Shown here in pieces: positions 61,092-64,000 of a stretch of DNA of 64,000 nt (the first letter of the stretch is position 1; every line of letters starts with the position of its first letter). The notes under the pieces are model-generated. The model worked only from the letters and a program-made list of their open reading frames with translations, ran no database searches and had not been told where the DNA came from. The stretch is from Neurospora crassa OR74A. Its lineage: Eukaryota > Ascomycota > Sordariomycetes > Sordariales > Sordariaceae. Location: assembly GCF_000182925.2 (NCBI RefSeq), contig NC_026506.1, forward strand, positions 1 to 64,000. The letters run 5' to 3'. Position numbers and translations under genes: made by a program.

Positions 61092-64000
61092 ATGGAGGGG
61101 GACACTGCGGTCCCAAATGGCGGACAGCAGAACGGCCACGGCCCACGCGCCGCCGTCTCCAGCCACGACACCGACACACAAGCACATGCCCCGATAGTAC
61201 AAGTCATTGATGTGAAAGCAAGCGTCGAAGATGGCCATGAGCACTCCAGCACAGCACCCACCCATCTCCCATCTCCGCACCTCACCGCAAGCGACCTCGC
61301 AGCTCGACCTGCCCACGACACCAACATGACATCCGCAAGAGTTACGAACGGCACCACGGCTCCAGCACACTCAAACGACCGCCTCACCCCCTTGAATGAG
61401 ACATTGTCCTCTACTGCCCCGACCGAGCCCTTCGTGCCTTTTGTCCATCTGCCCACACCCGAGCCTGAGACTCAACCAGCCACTCCTGCGCAACCTCCCA
61501 GTCCTAGCCGCTCCAAGCCCCGAAGCCGATCAGAGACAAAGACAGGTGTTCACAATGGAGTACGCCGTCTGTCCGCGTCCAAGATCCAAGAACTGACGAA
61601 CGCTCCCGAGTCCCTACCCATTGGCGCAGCTCCCGACCGTCAGCCTGCTGAGTCTACATTCTCACCCGCCCTCGCCGAAGTAAGCTCTAGACTCCAGTCT
61701 CAACTGGGACTTGCAAATGGGAATGGTCACAACACATCGAGCACACGAACACACCCACAAAGGCCTGCAATCGCCCCGCGAACCGTGTCTACTCCACCGG
61801 TAAGCAGGCGTCAGACGGCCACGGCCGTCCAGCAAGCTCACCCAGCTCAGCAAGCCTCGATCCGTCGCAATTCGTACCAGCCGAATCCTCGACCGCCGCC
61901 TCTCGATCTCGATGGAACGAGCCACTTGAACACTGGCGCCGAACCCAGGACCGCCCCTCCACTGCGCCAGCCCGAGCCCGACCCGGCGCCCCCATCTCCC
62001 ATACCGTCATCTATCCCTCTACCGCCCATGTCAGTCCCTACGCTCCTGCAACTCGAGCTGGCTGGATCGCGACCGAGTCCTCTATACATACATCACTCAT
62101 ACACAAGCGACATCCCCTACGAATCGAGCGCAATCAAGTTTGAGCGGTTGAAGAACTTCTTGGTTCTGCCCTTTGTCCTCGAGCGATGCATAACCTTTGG
62201 TGCTTTGGCTTGTCTGGACGCTTGGCTGTGGACCTTCACCGTGCTACCTATGCGCTTTGGCATTGCCGTGTGGATTCTCCTTCAATGGTGGGGATATGTT
62301 ATTGGCAAAGAAACTCGATGGGTGGTAGGATTCGTGTGGTACGGCTTGGGCCGCATGTGGAAGCGCGGCCGTCGGGGTCGGTCCGAGTCAGTCGCCAGTA
62401 CGGATGGTCAGCGGTCCAGGAGTCAAAGTCGGGTACGGGAGCAGCCAGTCAATCACAATAGCACTGCTACTACCACCACCACCACCATCACAACCAACGG
62501 GGCCGACACCCGTCATCCCAACCTCCGCATGGCCCCCGGGACTAAGCCCCCCGGTCCCAGCCGCCGCGGGAGAGGCTACCTCGGTCACCGCCGCACCAAG
62601 TCCAACCCGTCCAACCTGTCACACTACAACAAAGCCGACCTGCTCCAAGGCGCCGTCGTCATCTTCTCCTCCATTGCCCTCATGTCTCTCGACGCCTCGC
62701 GCATGTATCATTCCATTCGCGCTCAATCCGCTATCAAGCTGTACACCATCTACAACCTGCTCGAAGTGGGCGACCGTTTGCTGTCGGCCCTCGGGCAGGA
62801 CATATTTGAATGCTTGTTCAGTAACGAGACGTTGTCGAGGGATAGCCTAGGGCGCAGCAAGGTCTTGCTCCCCTTGGGTATCTTCTGTCTGGCGCTGGTG
62901 TACAACATCTTACATGCGGTAGTTCTGTTTTACCAGGTCATTGCGCTGAACGTGGCTGTTAACTCGTACAGCAACACGCTGTTGACACTTCTTATGTCGA
63001 ACCAGTTCGTCGAAATCAAGTCAGCCGTGTTCAAGAGGTTCGAAAAGGAGAACACCTTCCAGATGGCTTGTGCCGATATCGTCGAGCGGTTCCAGCTGTG
63101 GATCATGCTGTTGATCATCGCCATGCGTAACGTGGTGGAAGTTGGCGGGCTCAGTGTGCCCGGGGCAGGCAGCGAAGATGCGGGCCCTAGTTCCTTTCCT
63201 CTACATACAGCGAGTATACTGCCCGCGAGCTTTACGATTCTGCCCAACTGGCTGTGGTCCGGCGAAGTACTGAGCCCGCTCGCTGTGGTCATTGCAAGCG
63301 AGATGGTGGTGGACTGGATCAAGCATGCTTACGTGAACAAGTTTAACAATATCAAACCGAACTTCTATAGCAGGATTTTGGACATATTGTGCAAGGATTA
63401 CTATACGAATGTACGTTTGCCCTCTCCCCCTTCTTACCTTCATCGTCTAACAGCAGTTCAGGCCTTCGTAACGCCCCAGTTAACCCGCCGCCTGGGCCTG
63501 CCCCTATTGCCTTTGTCCTGCCTCTTCATCCGCGCCTCATTCCAGATCTATAACATGTTCGTCGCCGTACATGTCCCTCCTCCTCTGCCGCCTTCGACAC
63601 AAACTTCTCTCTCCGTCGAATCAGCTACACCCTCACCCGCCATGCTAGCCGCTTTGGACCATCTAGACAAAAAGATTCGCATTGCTCTAGGCCGAGCGGT
63701 ATACGGCTACCCTTTCGGTGAATCCGGTGGACTAGGGGATAATGTTTATGGCCCGGCCTCGGCTCCCACAGGGGATACACCCGAAGCAGCCGGCCTCGCA
63801 ACTCACATTTGGCACTCGGTGTCCAAGTGGTTGCCAGAGTGGAAATGGACATCCGACGACGTTATTGCTTTTCTGACCATGATAACCGTCTTCCTTCTGA
63901 TCTTCTTGGTGCTTCTCATCTTCAAGCTTTTGTTGGGTATGTTCTTGCTGCGGTATTCGAGAGACAGGTACGCAAGGATGAAGGTTAAGGAGGCTGCCAT
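61092..64000 (+). CDS. Tapt1/Emp65-family ER membrane protein (3' end outside)
   Basis: The frame opens at the ATG at 61092 and has no stop before the window edge, so the gene is incomplete. Exon 1 is 61092-63410; a 51-nt intron (63411-63461, GTACGT..TTCAG) is free of in-frame stops; exon 2 starts at 63462. Residues 1-330 are disordered, rich in Pro, Ser and Thr. The conserved core starts with SDIPYESSAIKFERLKNFLVL and GALACLDAWLWTFTVLP. It continues with KADLLQGAVVIFSS, SIRAQSAIKLYTIYNLLEVGDRLLSALGQDI, NTLLTLLMSNQFVEIKSAVFK, and YTNAFVTPQLTRRLGLP across the splice. Several membrane helices are present. The family (yeast Emp65, animal TAPT1) sits in the ER membrane and with SUN-like Slp1 protects soluble ER proteins. 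Confidence 0.93.
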   Translation, partial: MEGDTAVPNGGQQNGHGPRAAVSSHDTDTQAHAPIVQVIDVKASVEDGHEHSSTAPTHLPSPHLTASDLAARPAHDTNMTSARVTNGTTAPAHSNDRLTPLNETLSSTAPTEPFVPFVHLPTPEPETQPATPAQPPSPSRSKPRSRSETKTGVHNGVRRLSASKIQELTNAPESLPIGAAPDRQPAESTFSPALAEVSSRLQSQLGLANGNGHNTSSTRTHPQRPAIAPRTVSTPPVSRRQTATAVQQAHPAQQASIRRNSYQPNPRPPPLDLDGTSHLNTGAEPRTAPPLRQPEPDPAPPSPIPSSIPLPPMSVPTLLQLELAGSRPSPLYIHHSYTSDIPYESSAIKFERLKNFLVLPFVLERCITFGALACLDAWLWTFTVLPMRFGIAVWILLQWWGYVIGKETRWVVGFVWYGLGRMWKRGRRGRSESVASTDGQRSRSQSRVREQPVNHNSTATTTTTTITTNGADTRHPNLRMAPGTKPPGPSRRGRGYLGHRRTKSNPSNLSHYNKADLLQGAVVIFSSIALMSLDASRMYHSIRAQSAIKLYTIYNLLEVGDRLLSALGQDIFECLFSNETLSRDSLGRSKVLLPLGIFCLALVYNILHAVVLFYQVIALNVAVNSYSNTLLTLLMSNQFVEIKSAVFKRFEKENTFQMACADIVERFQLWIMLLIIAMRNVVEVGGLSVPGAGSEDAGPSSFPLHTASILPASFTILPNWLWSGEVLSPLAVVIASEMVVDWIKHAYVNKFNNIKPNFYSRILDILCKDYYTNVRLPSPPSYLHRLTAVQAFVTPQLTRRLGLPLLPLSCLFIRASFQIYNMFVAVHVPPPLPPSTQTSLSVESATPSPAMLAALDHLDKKIRIALGRAVYGYPFGESGGLGDNVYGPASAPTGDTPEAAGLATHIWHSVSKWLPEWKWTSDDVIAFLTMITVFLLIFLVLLIFKLLLGMFLLRYSRDRYARMKVKEAA

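Overview
The window is a chromosome end of a filamentous ascomycete, most likely Neurospora or a close relative in the Sordariaceae. The + strand opens with about 28 CCCTAA telomere repeats. These are followed by roughly 0.9 kb of extremely AT-rich DNA that looks like the product of repeat-induced point mutation (RIP), and then by ordinary gene-rich DNA. Genes have small introns (about 50 to 290 nt) with GT..AG ends and CTAAC/CTGAC-type branch sites. Many coding exons are GC-rich, and intergenic DNA is littered with short TAGGTACCTA-like motifs. I support 21 protein-coding genes and one tRNA gene; the last protein gene runs off the right edge.

Layout. 1-1358: telomere, a GC-rich hexamer patch, RIP-type AT-rich tract and a short transition. 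1.36-6.0 kb: secreted beta-propeller lactonase (-), small hydrophilic protein (+), type II membrane glycosyltransferase (-). 9.2-17.7 kb: ACS-family major facilitator (5 exons, +) and an 805-aa Zn2Cys6 transcription factor (4 exons, +). 18.0-21.6 kb: Nudix/eIF2B-like fusion (-) and a single-pass PAN/apple-like protein (+). 24.4-30.1 kb: sugar porter (+) and two small four-helix MARVEL-type membrane proteins arranged head to head. 32.8-38.7 kb: F-box-like protein (+), secreted GH16 glucanase with a C-terminal CBM1 (+), metallo-beta-lactamase-fold hydrolase (-). 40.0-41.5 kb: tRNA-Arg(ACG) and a LaeA-like methyltransferase (-). 43.0-48.6 kb: DEDDh exonuclease-like protein (+), Urn1-type WW/FF splicing protein (+), GH10 xylanase (-). 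51.0-52.9 kb: amino-acid permease (-). After a 5.2-kb gene-poor stretch come a dienelactone hydrolase (+), a GNAT acetyltransferase (-) and a Tapt1/Emp65 ER membrane protein (+, incomplete).

Function. There is no operon logic here. A loose theme is nutrient capture: a CBM1-bearing GH16 enzyme and a GH10 xylanase are secreted, and a sugar porter, an ACS transporter and an amino-acid permease import small molecules. Core genes (Urn1, Tapt1, tRNA-Arg) are mixed in, so apart from the first kilobase the window behaves as normal chromosome-arm DNA rather than a rapidly evolving subtelomere. Exon borders given here were inferred by eye from reading frame, splice motifs and family continuity, and would need transcript data for confirmation.

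No clearly new biological system was found. The points most worth a second look are the intergenic TAGGTACCTA palindrome family, the intact telomere/RIP/gene junction, the Nudix-eIF2B fusion, the CBM1 hidden on its own exon, and the in-frame upstream ORF ahead of the DEDDh gene.
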